From Endozoicomonas elysicola (GTDB lineage Bacteria > Pseudomonadota > Gammaproteobacteria > Pseudomonadales > Endozoicomonadaceae), in contig NZ_JOJP01000001.1 in NCBI RefSeq assembly GCF_000710775.1, forward strand, positions 3,092,744 through 3,156,743: a stretch of DNA of 64,000 nt, in the 5' to 3' direction. The notes below the pieces were generated by a model that was not told the DNA's origin, did no database searches, and saw only the letters and a list, made by a program, of their open reading frames with translations. Shown in pieces: positions 9,900-19,624 of the stretch; the first letter of the stretch is position 1, and each line of letters opens with the position of its first letter. A program made the translations under genes and the position numbers.

Positions 9900-10895
9900 T
9901 CAGGCTTTTGTTCTGGCCAGGATAACCGCTTTCAAATGCTCATGAATAGCTGAGATTGGGGCATCCCATAAATTGGGCGAAGGCTGAGTGTTAATCAGGA
10001 TGTTCATGTTGGCATTGGCTTCAAAAATCAGCATATTTCCATCCTCATCGAGGTTGCAGTCGATCCCGAAGTAGTCCAGTTTCAGGCGATCCGCAATCTT
10101 CATGATTTTGCTGGTGAGCTCAACAGGTGGTTTTTTATAAAAAGTTTCGATCCATTGTTTTTCCTCTTCCTGAAGCGCTTTTCTGGACGACATAAATTCT
10201 CTCGCGGTTCTGTGTACCATCCAGTGATCATTAATCAGCATGTGTCTTAGATAAGGCACGCCTTCAATAACAACGATACGAAACTTTCTATAAAAACCGT
10301 CTCCGGATACGAAGTTTCTGAACTCAATTAAGTAGTAGGGTCGCCCATCCAGAGCAAAAGGGTAGAGCTGCTGCTCAATATTATACAGAGAATCAATTTT
10401 GGTCAGGCTTTTTCCGCCATGGGTACCCGCTTCCCTGAGCAGAACAGGGCCGGTGAAATGGGCATTGATCTGTTTGCGAACATCCTCAGGGGTTTTGGGC
10501 GAAAAACGGATCGTCTTGGGTGTTTCTACGCCAGGAATATCGTTCAAGGCCTCGGTCACCAGGTCTCGACGTGTCTGTTGGATTGCTTCAGGTCTATTAA
10601 GTACAGGAGCCTTCTGTTGATTACAGAAATCGATGCAGCGGCCCAATGAATGGCTATGGGTATCCGGATCACTGATCTCATTGAAAATGACGGCCGGATG
10701 AAACTGAAATCCGTAACGCTGATGACCACCAGTTCCTCCCAGAATGAATCGGTGACTTTTGAATTCGGTTATGTTTTCCATATGAGGAGCAACACTGCTT
10801 GAGCCATTCAGCAGATATTGAAATCGCCCATTTTTATCAAGCACTGCGCTGACCTTGTTGTCATTAGCGATGCCACTGATAAAAAGAATATCCAT
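9900..10895 (-). CDS. ATP-grasp domain protein (RimK/glutathione-synthetase-like), unknown substrate
   Basis: A 331-residue protein whose second half is an ATP-grasp ligase. It has a likely ATP-binding strand FTGPVLLREAGTHGGKSL, FRKFRIVVIEGVPYLRHML, and the metal/ATP site LDYFGIDCNLDEDGNMLIFEANAN. Such enzymes join a carboxylate to an amine or thiol through an acyl phosphate. The N-terminal 140 residues resemble the pre-ATP-grasp domain of small-molecule ligases. AAAGGA lies seven bases before ATG 10895. It follows the methyltransferase gene by 45 bases on the same strand, so the two probably form an operon. The product is unknown, and no precursor peptide was seen nearby. Confidence 0.8.
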   Translation of the reverse strand: MDILFISGIANDNKVSAVLDKNGRFQYLLNGSSSVAPHMENITEFKSHRFILGGTGGHQRYGFQFHPAVIFNEISDPDTHSHSLGRCIDFCNQQKAPVLNRPEAIQQTRRDLVTEALNDIPGVETPKTIRFSPKTPEDVRKQINAHFTGPVLLREAGTHGGKSLTKIDSLYNIEQQLYPFALDGRPYYLIEFRNFVSGDGFYRKFRIVVIEGVPYLRHMLINDHWMVHRTAREFMSSRKALQEEEKQWIETFYKKPPVELTSKIMKIADRLKLDYFGIDCNLDEDGNMLIFEANANMNILINTQPSPNLWDAPISAIHEHLKAVILARTKA

Positions 10896-10940
10896 ATACA
10901 GATCCTTTATTCATTGTTTTGTTCAGAGCTGTTTCCGTCC

Positions 10941-11693
10941 TCAGGACTGCTTCTGAAACGTTATATAAAGCAGCTCCCATTTCAGACTTACCCCCGGTTC
11001 ACCTTGGCTATTGGTGATATCGGTATATCCGACATAGAAGCTCAGGGCATCCAGAACTTGCTGGTTAGATACAGCCTTCAGCCCAAAAAGAAGACGGCAA
11101 AATTCGACCATTTCTGTTTTGTTTTTAAATACCCAAGGGCAGGGCTTTAATGCATGCTCCACCAATGACAGCTGCTTTTGACTCATGTAGCCAGGGTAGG
11201 GCGCATCAATTTGCAGATAACTGCCTTTATGTCCGGTCAGGTTGTATTTACCGGCAAATTTATCCAGAAAGTGGCTGATACCCGAGTCTGCTGCAACATC
11301 TGAGAAACAACAAAAGCCACCCAGTTTAAGAGTATTTGCCACAGAATTAAGAAAGCCAGGCTTATTCTCAATATGGTGTAGTGCTGCCAGAGATATCACC
11401 AGATCATAATGGCTCTCAGGCAATACGAGACTCTCAAGATTAAGTTCATAAATCGCGTCTGATTTTCTGAACTGGGAACTTGGGTCAGCAGAGTCCAGTT
11501 CACAGTGTTCGGGAAGGAATTGAGACAGATACCCCCCGCCAGAAGGTAAATCAAGAATACGTCTGGCTTTCGTTAAATCTATCTGATCAAACAGATGTAT
11601 AAACTCAAAATTCCTGGAGTCTGGAAAGCGTTGCATTGCCTGATCATAAGGGTGCCCCCTCTGCTCAAAGGCATCTGCATACTGACTACTCAT
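10941..11693 (-). CDS. Class I SAM-dependent methyltransferase
   Basis: A 250-residue protein of the Methyltransf_11/25 type. The SAM-binding motif I is RRILDLPSGGGYLSQFLP, the acidic ribose-binding residue follows in LDSADPSS, and motif IV is YDLVISLAALHHIENKPGF. The C-terminal third (residues about 130-250) is probably substrate-specific. It is the first gene of a putative two-gene operon with the ATP-grasp protein. The substrate cannot be inferred. The ATG at 11693 has only a weak GGGA upstream. Confidence 0.85.
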   Translation of the reverse strand: MSSQYADAFEQRGHPYDQAMQRFPDSRNFEFIHLFDQIDLTKARRILDLPSGGGYLSQFLPEHCELDSADPSSQFRKSDAIYELNLESLVLPESHYDLVISLAALHHIENKPGFLNSVANTLKLGGFCCFSDVAADSGISHFLDKFAGKYNLTGHKGSYLQIDAPYPGYMSQKQLSLVEHALKPCPWVFKNKTEMVEFCRLLFGLKAVSNQQVLDALSFYVGYTDITNSQGEPGVSLKWELLYITFQKQS

Positions 11694-11796
11694 ATGAAGA
11701 CAGTCCCTGTATGTTCTTATTCTGAAACAGAAAAATAGTTTCTGTGTTATCGAAGGATGCCTGAGAGGGAAGGTAATTGCACTATCTTTCAGATAA

Positions 11797-11822
11797 TAAA
11801 AAGCACAGAAGAAATCTGTGCT
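11797..11822 (-). terminator. Terminator of the ComEA-like gene
   Basis: On the minus strand AGCACAGA pairs with TCTGTGCT around a 5-nt loop and is followed by a run of five T. It lies about 30 bases beyond the comEA-like stop codon and before the methyltransferase gene. Confidence 0.85.
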
Positions 11823-11853
11823 AAATGACCATAAACATTATTTTTATAAGAAT

Positions 11854-12126
11854 TTATTCAAAGCTAATTCGGCTACGGTTGTAACGGGCCAGACGCTTGC
11901 TGACACCTTTTACTTTAGCCAGTTCATGAATGCTATTGAACTTACCATGTTGATCACGGTATTCGACAATGCTTCGAGCAGTATCTTCACTGACAAACAC
12001 CAGGGTTTTGTCAATTTCAGTTGCACTGGCTTGATTGATATTCAGACGATTGGACTCTCCAGCATGGGCTGAAACAGCCAAAGTAGAAAGCAGAATTGCG
12101 GCACCAAGGCTTTTTAGAGAAGACAT
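11854..12126 (-). CDS. ComEA family helix-hairpin-helix DNA-binding protein, secreted
   Basis: A 90-residue protein with a signal peptide (MSSLKSLGAAILLSTLAVSAHA, probable cleavage after AHA). One ComEA-type helix-hairpin-helix repeat follows: LNINQASATEIDKTLVFVS, then FNSIHELAKVKGVSKRL. ComEA-like proteins bind double-stranded DNA in the periplasm and help pull it in during natural transformation, but short family members of this kind are common and need not be competence factors. AAGGAG lies eight bases before the ATG. It is transcribed alone and has a clear terminator. Confidence 0.88.
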   Translation of the reverse strand: MSSLKSLGAAILLSTLAVSAHAGESNRLNINQASATEIDKTLVFVSEDTARSIVEYRDQHGKFNSIHELAKVKGVSKRLARYNRSRISFE

Positions 12127-12304
12127 GAGTATTACTCCTTAACAGCATTTACTCGTTATTGATTTAATAGTCCTACTAATCGGTTTAGCTCATGGTGCGG
12201 GCTGGGGCAAACAGTCAGCGCTTTTGAGGTGCCAAATAGCCTCAATCAAGTATATTCAACTTCGGTGGGCGTTTTACAAGGGAAAAGTGTCAACTTTCAG
12301 ACAC

Positions 12305-12329
12305 TGAAAACCGGCCATAAGGCCGGTTT
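12305..12329 (-). terminator. Terminator of the autotransporter gene
   Basis: AAACCGGCC and GGCCGGTTT form a 9-bp stem with a 4-nt loop. On the minus strand the stem runs into TTTT. It is placed about 25 bases after the autotransporter stop codon. Confidence 0.75.
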
Positions 12330-12355
12330 GAAGAGGCTAGTTAGCTATCAGTGGA

Positions 12356-15300
12356 TTAGAAGTCATACCGCAGCTTGGCTTGTACCGTGTCGGCTTTAAA
12401 GCCACTCTGCCAGTTATGATCGTAGTTGAGGGACAGGGTAAAGTTATTGTCCATCCAGTACTCCACGCCAGCACTGGCCTGATAGCGGTTCTTCACCGCT
12501 TCTGGGCCAAAGTAGGTGAAGGTTCCACCGGAGTTTTCAAAGCCAATTTCAGCTTCCACCGCCTCGGCCTTGAAATCGTGCCAGGCCATCAGGCTGACTT
12601 CGGGCAGAAGCTGACCGGAGCCCACATCGAAACTGGTCATATAACGAACCCCAGCTCCCAGTTCCAGTGCTTCAAGGCTTGTTTCACCGACATTGGTTGT
12701 ATTGTAACTGTAACTGTCACTTTTCAGTTTGGTGAAGTTCACTCCAATACTGGGCTCGATCAAAGAGTCATTGCTGTTAAACAGGAAGCTTTTGCCGGCC
12801 AAGGCACTAATGGCTATTTGACTGGAATCAAACCGGGTATTCCATCCTGCACCGCTTAGGTCGGTTTTGCTGGAACCTATATTCAGGTTGGCATCAACAA
12901 AGTAGTCCTGATTTCTCCAGCCGGCATAGAGTGAGCCCAGGTACGTATCGGTCTCACCATTATTGCCTCTGGTACCGCTGCTTGTCTGGTTTGTAGTACT
13001 GGTGACCATGGTCATGCCCAGGCCAAGCGTCAGGTAATCGTTGATGTCCTTATCCGCTCCCAGGGTGAAGCCCTTACTGCGCAGGCTATAACCGCCAAAC
13101 TCATCACGGGCTTTCTGGTCACCATCGGAATAAATCGCCCGAATCCAGAGAGAGTCAGGACGCAGGTTATTTCCAGCGGCTTCCCCATCACCTGCCGAGA
13201 TACCGGAAGCACCGGTTCTCAGGTCCGCAATCCGGCCGAGAATGGTATTGATGGCTTCATTCTGGGCATTCTGGCTGGCAGCAATGCTGTTACCTGGATT
13301 ACCCGCTATCAGCTGCTCGGCCAGTTCCGTCAGGCTTGCTTCTGTACCATCATAGATGGCGTTATACAGGTCGGGATTACTGGTATAAAGATCCACTAAT
13401 CCCTCAGAGTTCTCACCCTGGAAAGTGCTGATGGCGTTCACCGCGTTAGTACTGGCACCACTACTGGAGGCCAGGGTACCAAGATCAGTTATGGTTCCAA
13501 CAACTCCAAACTCTGTTCCTTCATTACTGCTGAAGGTCGAGTAGTTAAACAGAATGGAATCGGACGCAAGGGTGACCTTGTCATCACCGGTAACACCAGA
13601 GTCCGCATGGATCAGGTGGACATTTTCACCGGTAGCACCTGGATTGAAGTTGGCAATGTTGCGGTCTTCAACACTCATACTAATAGTACTGCCTTCATTC
13701 AGGCTTGCACTGCCAGTTACCTCAAGCACGGGGTCGGCAAGATCTGCTGTGTTTTCATTCAGTACGACACTCAATGTGCCATCCTGAGTGTAATCACCTT
13801 CTACAGAGACTGTATCAGTCACTCCAAAGGCTAGGGTGCCAGGCTCCTGGACATTCAATGTACTGCTGTTATTGAAGTGGAAGATGTCATTATTCAGGGT
13901 GCTGGTGCCGGTAATATCAATGGTTTCTACATCGTAGATATCACCATTTAGCTCACCGGCTGCCAACTCAATACGATCATTGTGCTCACTGCCGTAGATA
14001 TCGCCATTAATGATCCCGTTATTTCCATCTTCAGAGCCGTTATACAGATCAAGTCCGGCGATAGCCGTTCTGAAGTCCATTGCAACAGTGGTGTCATTGA
14101 TAATGGCTCTCTCAGTCTCCATCTCGTCACCGGAAACCTGGCCACCATTAAGGGTACCGATGTTGTAAATGGAGCCAAGGGATGAATCGGCTACACGGAC
14201 AACAGCACCATTCTCAGAGGCAAGGGTGCCGCTATTTCTAATCTCTCCAACGCTCGATGTTTCATCGGAGTCTTCACCACCGATATCAATGGTAACATCG
14301 CCAGAAGTAATGTTGACTGAGTTGACAATCATCGCCGTAACAGTGCTGTCATCAATATCAATGGCATTTTCAACCGCTGTGATGATGCCACTGTTACCGA
14401 TATCTCCCTCAACCAGGCTGTTGTTAGTAATGCGAATAGCATCATCACCGGCAATGAGCACGCCGTTGCTGTAGTTAATGATATTTCCACTGTTAAAGTC
14501 GCCATCATCTTCAATACGATCCAGCGAACTGTTGGAAAGTTTGATGGCATCGGTACCAACTTCAATGCGTCCTTCATTAAGAATGTTGGTAGCCCCATTG
14601 GTGCTGTTCAGGGAAATACCATGCGTCGCTGCCAGAATACTGCCATCAACATCATTGGAGATATTGCCCTGAAGTGCTGAATCAGAAAGATAAATACCTG
14701 TTCCACTGCCTGAAGGTACTGTCGCCTCCGAAACTGGCATTGGACCTTCTTCCTCTTCCTCCACATAGGTGCCAGCTGTAATGGTTCCATTGTTATAAAT
14801 TGCGGAAGCTTCAAGATCGTGAAGGCTGATGCCATTGCCACCGGCAGCAATGGTTCCGGTATTGATGACGTTTTCGTCAAGCTCGCTATCAATTGCCGTA
14901 ATGCCGTCACCATCAATAACGGTAATACGACCTTCATTGATCAGGTTATCGATATTCCAAACACCGCCCAGGAAAATTCCTGCCATGGATTCGGTATCAA
15001 TAATGCCATCAGTACTGACACCGATATTTCCATTTACCGAAGACTCTATAACCACCATGGCAGGGCCTTCAGTAGTGATGATTCCCTCGTTGGTGAAACC
15101 TGTTGCTCCATCAGAACCGAACATCAACATACCGGTTTCAGCGTCAATGGTGCCGGTGTTCGCCATGACGCCATCCATGGTGATATCGATTGCCAGCATG
15201 CCATCACCAGAGGCGTCGTCAGTCGACGTGATTGTCCCATGGTTGATAAAATGGCCGACGCCAGTAACCGTATCCAGTCGAATACCGGACTCCGGATCAT

Positions 15301-17953
15301 TACCTGTCATGGTGATTACTGCATCACTGGTATTGATCACATCACCTGAAAGTTGACTATCAGTAATGGTGATTCCGTAGTCATTGGCGGTGATATCGCC
15401 ACTATTGCTGACACCACCATTAACAGAAACCTGATGTAGATCCAGACCTGAGTGGTAGGCACTGATGTCACCAGAGTTAATGAAAGCACCGCCGATTTCG
15501 GTATTCTCTATCGTAATACCAGAGCGAGGGTCGTATTCTGGTTCAAAGAGAGCAGGGGTGGGACTTGCCTGAGCGAGAATTTCTTCCGGCGCAAACGGGA
15601 TGGTCAGAATTAGGTCACCTTGGAGCTGGCCAGCATTGACATAAAGCTCCTCTCCGGCTTCAACGGATGCGCCACTGAAGACTATTTCACCGGCCTCATC
15701 AATCAGAGTTACCGGGAAACTTCCACCAAACTCATCGTCAAAACGGACTTTAAACCATTCATCGCCGTTTTCATCAGTACCAGCAGCTTCCAGTACAAAG
15801 GGAGACTCTCCGTCATTAAGCTCACCATCCCAACTGCGCCGGTAGCTGTCTCCTGCCTGATAAACGTAAAGCTCATCCGCACTCAAATCGCCAGTATTGA
15901 TAAAGTTACCGGCTATGGTCGAATCATTGATCTGTATAGCGGTACCACGGGTAACGTCGATATTCCCATGGTTTTCGAAGTTAGCGGCACCATCGGCTGT
16001 ATCACCATTTGTGCCTATATCTGCCCGCTCAAGGACAATGCCATTCTGACCTGCCGTGATTTGGCCCTCGTTATAGAAAAAGCCACCGATTTCGAGTCTG
16101 TGGAGTTCCTCTACACTGAATACCATAGGGATGATTTCTGGTGGTTGTGATGGTTCCAACCCTTCAAGAACGATCCCGTTAGCTTCGACATCAAGGATCC
16201 CTGAGTTCGAGAAGTTGCCACCGATGCGGCTTTTCTGTATCAGAAAACCATGATGGATTGAGTTGATATTGCCACTGTTGATGAGATCCGTTCGAATATC
16301 GACAAAATCCATATCGAACCCGTTACCATCTCGGTCACTGTCTTCATCGTCAACTTCTTGGGTCAACAGGTTGCCAGAGTTGATCAGGCTTCCCTGTATT
16401 GTCATATAAACTGGAGTATCGCTATCGTCATCGCCGTCCAGTTCAAAGGCATTGTCACCACTGGCTATGCTGCCATAGTTCTCTACATTTCCATCAATAT
16501 TGGTTTGGTCAAGATCAATGCCGTCGTGGTTACGGGCGATCAGAGTGCCATAGTTAATAAGGTTGCCCTGAACAGTGGTTCCATCATCCAGCAGGATAGC
16601 ATCAGAATAGGCATCAATGGTTACGCTACCAATGGCGCTTTCATCGCCATTGACGATATTCCCTTCAACCCGTGTTTCCTCCAGATAAAAGCCTTCGGTG
16701 CCATTGATGTCCATATCACCCAGGTTGAGAATGCTGCCCTTGATATGGCTATCGATAACTGACAGTCCATGATTCTCATCATCATCTTCAGTGACGGTGA
16801 GTTTTCCATAGTTGATGATATTGCCATCAATGATGGCATCATCTATTTCTATGGCTGACCCTTCCTCAGAAGTGATGTCACCGTCATTAGTAAAGTTGCC
16901 ATCCAGCTGAACGCCTTCGAGATGAATACCGTGCTTGCGGCCAATAATGGTTCCGGAATTGGTAAAATCACCACCTATTACAATCAGGCTATCGCCATCC
17001 ATGATGCCTTCATCATTAATGTAAGAACTGCTCTCGATTTCAATGCCGCTTTCGTCAGCGGTAATGTCACCGGAGTTAATGAAGGCTCCGCCAATGGATA
17101 CATTGTCCTGCAGAGCAATACCTGTACTGGTCAGGGAGGTGATATCTCCGTTGTTATCGAAATCACCAGCTATCATAGTATCTGAAATGTAAATCCCTTC
17201 ATCAACAGCACGGATAGCGCCGATATTGGTAAACTTGCCGCCAATGGACACCTGGCTTTCCAGCTCAAGTTCACCATCGTCGTAGTAGTCGCCCATCAGT
17301 GAGATTCCCCGCTGAGTGGCTTCGATCTCCTGTGGGATAAACGGTTGATCAATGACACTGACTTCAGCCAATGGTTCACCTTCACCCACTGGGTACGTCA
17401 GAACAAAGGTTTGCGCGTCGCCGCTGTATTGTCCGGTATTAATGACAATCTGATCGCCAGAATCCAGTATCAGTTCGCCCGAGATAAACTCTCCAGAAGG
17501 ATCACTTAACTGAACACCCTGCATCATGGGTCCTTCGTTGCGGATTTTGTACCACGCCTGACCGTACTCATCCACACCAAGGGATTCCAGTACCATTTCT
17601 CCCGATTCCGATGGGGCACCCAGCCATGGCTGATCATAACTTTCACCAACGGCGTAACGGGGTTCGATATCTGCAAACAAGTTGCCTTCATTAACAAAAT
17701 CATTGCCTATTGAAGTAGCAGAGATATGAATTGCAGTGCCAGTGGTAGAGGTTACAGTTCCCGAATTGTGAAAGTTCAGGCCTATTTCCGACAGAGCCAC
17801 TTCAATACCCTGTTCACCTGCATTAATGTCTCCCTGGTTGTTCAGGCTTCCATCAATTTTTCCCGCATTTATCACAGGTACAGTGGGCTCTTCAATCAGC
17901 ATGGGAGCCGGCATCTCACCCTCTTCAGGGAGAGGAATCTCAATATCACCCAC
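12356..17953 (-). CDS. Autotransporter, C-terminal part: beta-helix passenger plus outer-membrane barrel (frameshifted from the 17998-19443 part)
   Basis: The open frame encodes 1865 residues. About 1,500 residues are degenerate tandem repeats of the form GxFxNxGxIxxxxxGIxIxxxxI, predicted to fold as a long parallel beta-helix. Two insertions of about 115 residues interrupt the helix (near 17309-17662 and 15515-15885) and resemble each other (GESYDQPW / GDSYRRSW, then a VNAG/INTG strand). The last 280 residues are an autotransporter barrel, with LWIRAIYSDGD, GFTLGADKDINDYLTLGLGM and a final KLRYDF ending in Phe. There is no signal peptide here. It is in the preceding reading frame (17998-19443). 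One missing base near 18004 separates the two, and the frame continues upstream of the GTG at 17953 as LSNSGTISSGKAGISF. It is followed by a terminator. Confidence 0.85.
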   Translation of the reverse strand: MGDIEIPLPEEGEMPAPMLIEEPTVPVINAGKIDGSLNNQGDINAGEQGIEVALSEIGLNFHNSGTVTSTTGTAIHISATSIGNDFVNEGNLFADIEPRYAVGESYDQPWLGAPSESGEMVLESLGVDEYGQAWYKIRNEGPMMQGVQLSDPSGEFISGELILDSGDQIVINTGQYSGDAQTFVLTYPVGEGEPLAEVSVIDQPFIPQEIEATQRGISLMGDYYDDGELELESQVSIGGKFTNIGAIRAVDEGIYISDTMIAGDFDNNGDITSLTSTGIALQDNVSIGGAFINSGDITADESGIEIESSSYINDEGIMDGDSLIVIGGDFTNSGTIIGRKHGIHLEGVQLDGNFTNDGDITSEEGSAIEIDDAIIDGNIINYGKLTVTEDDDENHGLSVIDSHIKGSILNLGDMDINGTEGFYLEETRVEGNIVNGDESAIGSVTIDAYSDAILLDDGTTVQGNLINYGTLIARNHDGIDLDQTNIDGNVENYGSIASGDNAFELDGDDDSDTPVYMTIQGSLINSGNLLTQEVDDEDSDRDGNGFDMDFVDIRTDLINSGNINSIHHGFLIQKSRIGGNFSNSGILDVEANGIVLEGLEPSQPPEIIPMVFSVEELHRLEIGGFFYNEGQITAGQNGIVLERADIGTNGDTADGAANFENHGNIDVTRGTAIQINDSTIAGNFINTGDLSADELYVYQAGDSYRRSWDGELNDGESPFVLEAAGTDENGDEWFKVRFDDEFGGSFPVTLIDEAGEIVFSGASVEAGEELYVNAGQLQGDLILTIPFAPEEILAQASPTPALFEPEYDPRSGITIENTEIGGAFINSGDISAYHSGLDLHQVSVNGGVSNSGDITANDYGITITDSQLSGDVINTSDAVITMTGNDPESGIRLDTVTGVGHFINHGTITSTDDASGDGMLAIDITMDGVMANTGTIDAETGMLMFGSDGATGFTNEGIITTEGPAMVVIESSVNGNIGVSTDGIIDTESMAGIFLGGVWNIDNLINEGRITVIDGDGITAIDSELDENVINTGTIAAGGNGISLHDLEASAIYNNGTITAGTYVEEEEEGPMPVSEATVPSGSGTGIYLSDSALQGNISNDVDGSILAATHGISLNSTNGATNILNEGRIEVGTDAIKLSNSSLDRIEDDGDFNSGNIINYSNGVLIAGDDAIRITNNSLVEGDIGNSGIITAVENAIDIDDSTVTAMIVNSVNITSGDVTIDIGGEDSDETSSVGEIRNSGTLASENGAVVRVADSSLGSIYNIGTLNGGQVSGDEMETERAIINDTTVAMDFRTAIAGLDLYNGSEDGNNGIINGDIYGSEHNDRIELAAGELNGDIYDVETIDITGTSTLNNDIFHFNNSSTLNVQEPGTLAFGVTDTVSVEGDYTQDGTLSVVLNENTADLADPVLEVTGSASLNEGSTISMSVEDRNIANFNPGATGENVHLIHADSGVTGDDKVTLASDSILFNYSTFSSNEGTEFGVVGTITDLGTLASSSGASTNAVNAISTFQGENSEGLVDLYTSNPDLYNAIYDGTEASLTELAEQLIAGNPGNSIAASQNAQNEAINTILGRIADLRTGASGISAGDGEAAGNNLRPDSLWIRAIYSDGDQKARDEFGGYSLRSKGFTLGADKDINDYLTLGLGMTMVTSTTNQTSSGTRGNNGETDTYLGSLYAGWRNQDYFVDANLNIGSSKTDLSGAGWNTRFDSSQIAISALAGKSFLFNSNDSLIEPSIGVNFTKLKSDSYSYNTTNVGETSLEALELGAGVRYMTSFDVGSGQLLPEVSLMAWHDFKAEAVEAEIGFENSGGTFTYFGPEAVKNRYQASAGVEYWMDNNFTLSLNYDHNWQSGFKADTVQAKLRYDF

Positions 17954-17997
17954 GAAGGAAATGCCTGCCTTGCCTGAACTGATGGTTCCGGAATTGC

Positions 17998-19443
17998 TCA
18001 GGTCTTGCTGACATGAGTATTGTCAAAGTCAAACCCATCACTTACCGCGTTAATGGCAGACAACGATATGACATTCCCATCGATGGTTGTGTCATCAATA
18101 TCAATACCGTCTCTGCCCGTGATCGTAGTATTACTGTTTACATTCCCGGTCAGGACATCGCCGATAATTGTGCTGTCATCAATACTTAACGCATCATAGC
18201 GGGTACTGGATGTCAGTGTTCCATTAACTTGAACAGAGCCATCAATCTGTGAATCCTCAACGTCAATGGCATTATCAAACTCAGATATAATGAGTCCGGA
18301 ACTGGTAACATTACCTTGTATATAAGCCTCATTCAGATAAATACCATTATCACCAGATCTGATTTCACCACCTTCGGCATTGATGATATTGCCTTCTACG
18401 ACTGCACCGTCGATGTAAATACCGTAGGTGTCTGCAGAGATGGTTCCATAATTTTCTATATTACCTGACGAAGCATTTTCGATGACTTGAATACCATTGG
18501 CGGTATAGCCATCTTCAAATGCCTCGCCATCGTGTTCAAAACCAGGATGAACCTGAATCTCACCCTGATTAATGATAGTGCCTGCAGTGCTGTTATCTTC
18601 CAGTGAAATGCCTGCATGGGTATGACGGTTTGCTGGTTCGGTGACAAGAATATCTCCGTTATTGACCAATTCATCAACAGAGCTATTATTCTTCAGCTGG
18701 ATACCGATGCGATTGGCTATAATCGCACCATCAACGCTATTCTCTAACAGCGTTGTAGCTGCCCGATTTTTGAATAAGATTCCAGTTTTTCTGGCCGTGA
18801 TGGTTCCCTGATTAATAAGGGATTCTTTAATGATGGAGTTACCGGAAACGACGATGCCATGATTACGGGTACCCTCAATGTCACCCGAATTAAGGATGGA
18901 CTCTTCTATTTGCGATTTATGAACCTGCAGGCCAGATTTTCCTGTTATGCTGCCATGGTTCTCAATGCCCACACCAATACTGGACTTTTTAACAGAGGCT
19001 CCATAACTTTTTCCACTGATATCCCTAGAATCCTGATTGACAAGTGAGCCAGTAATTATTGATTCTTCAATCGTCAGGTTCTTATCAATAGATCCTTTAT
19101 TGACAACATCCTGTTCAACGGTTGCACCGTTGCTGATATCAATAACACGGACAGTACTATTATTGATAAACGAACCGTCAAGCGTTCCTGAACTGAGCCA
19201 TAAATCACTGACTCCATTATTATTAATAACATCGCCGGAAACATAACCTTCTATGCGAATCTGATTGATTGGACCATTCGGTGAGATACCGCCTTCACAG
19301 GACTCGCTACTTGGAATATGGATATTTTTATCGATACTGGGTGGAGGGCAGGTGCCTGCAGATGCTAAAGAAGACTGGATTGAGAGTAAAACAGCAGAAC
19401 TGAGCAGAGAACGTTTAAAAACACGCTTGCGAATACTATCCAT
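17998..19443 (-). CDS. Autotransporter, N-terminal part with signal peptide, truncated by a frameshift
   Basis: About 481 residues. It starts with a long signal peptide (basic MDSIRKRVFKRS, then a hydrophobic stretch ending SLASA) and continues with the same NxGxIxxxxxGI beta-helix repeats as the downstream frame. The frame ends THVSKT-stop exactly where the -1 frame reads DLSNSGTI. Adding one A to the AA of the penultimate lysine codon would restore VSKDLSNSG and fuse both parts into one protein of about 2,360 residues. I prefer the ATG at 19443 over the GTG at 19452 because AAGAAG lies eight bases upstream. If the frameshift is real the secreted product cannot reach its barrel and the gene is inactive. 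Confidence 0.8.
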   Translation of the reverse strand: MDSIRKRVFKRSLLSSAVLLSIQSSLASAGTCPPPSIDKNIHIPSSESCEGGISPNGPINQIRIEGYVSGDVINNNGVSDLWLSSGTLDGSFINNSTVRVIDISNGATVEQDVVNKGSIDKNLTIEESIITGSLVNQDSRDISGKSYGASVKKSSIGVGIENHGSITGKSGLQVHKSQIEESILNSGDIEGTRNHGIVVSGNSIIKESLINQGTITARKTGILFKNRAATTLLENSVDGAIIANRIGIQLKNNSSVDELVNNGDILVTEPANRHTHAGISLEDNSTAGTIINQGEIQVHPGFEHDGEAFEDGYTANGIQVIENASSGNIENYGTISADTYGIYIDGAVVEGNIINAEGGEIRSGDNGIYLNEAYIQGNVTSSGLIISEFDNAIDVEDSQIDGSVQVNGTLTSSTRYDALSIDDSTIIGDVLTGNVNSNTTITGRDGIDIDDTTIDGNVISLSAINAVSDGFDFDNTHVSKT

Positions 19444-19624
19444 AGTGTTCACTTCTTAAGTTTGGAGTGAGTTGTCGCCTATTACATGGCTGGCGAATTA
19501 TGAAAAACGTTACTTTCGGTCAGTTAACAATAACGAGTTCACATTTACAACAAAAAACATATAACAACAGTTTACATTGATATAAATTTATGGAACTTAC
19601 CTTTTCAGATAGTTATTGTCATTA

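Noticed and set aside
12380-17185. Many plus-strand frames of 60-176 codons opposite the autotransporter
   Set aside because: They are open only because the repetitive Gly/Asn/Asp/Ile codons of the beta-helix lack stops in the reverse frames; they mirror the repeat and have no start signals.
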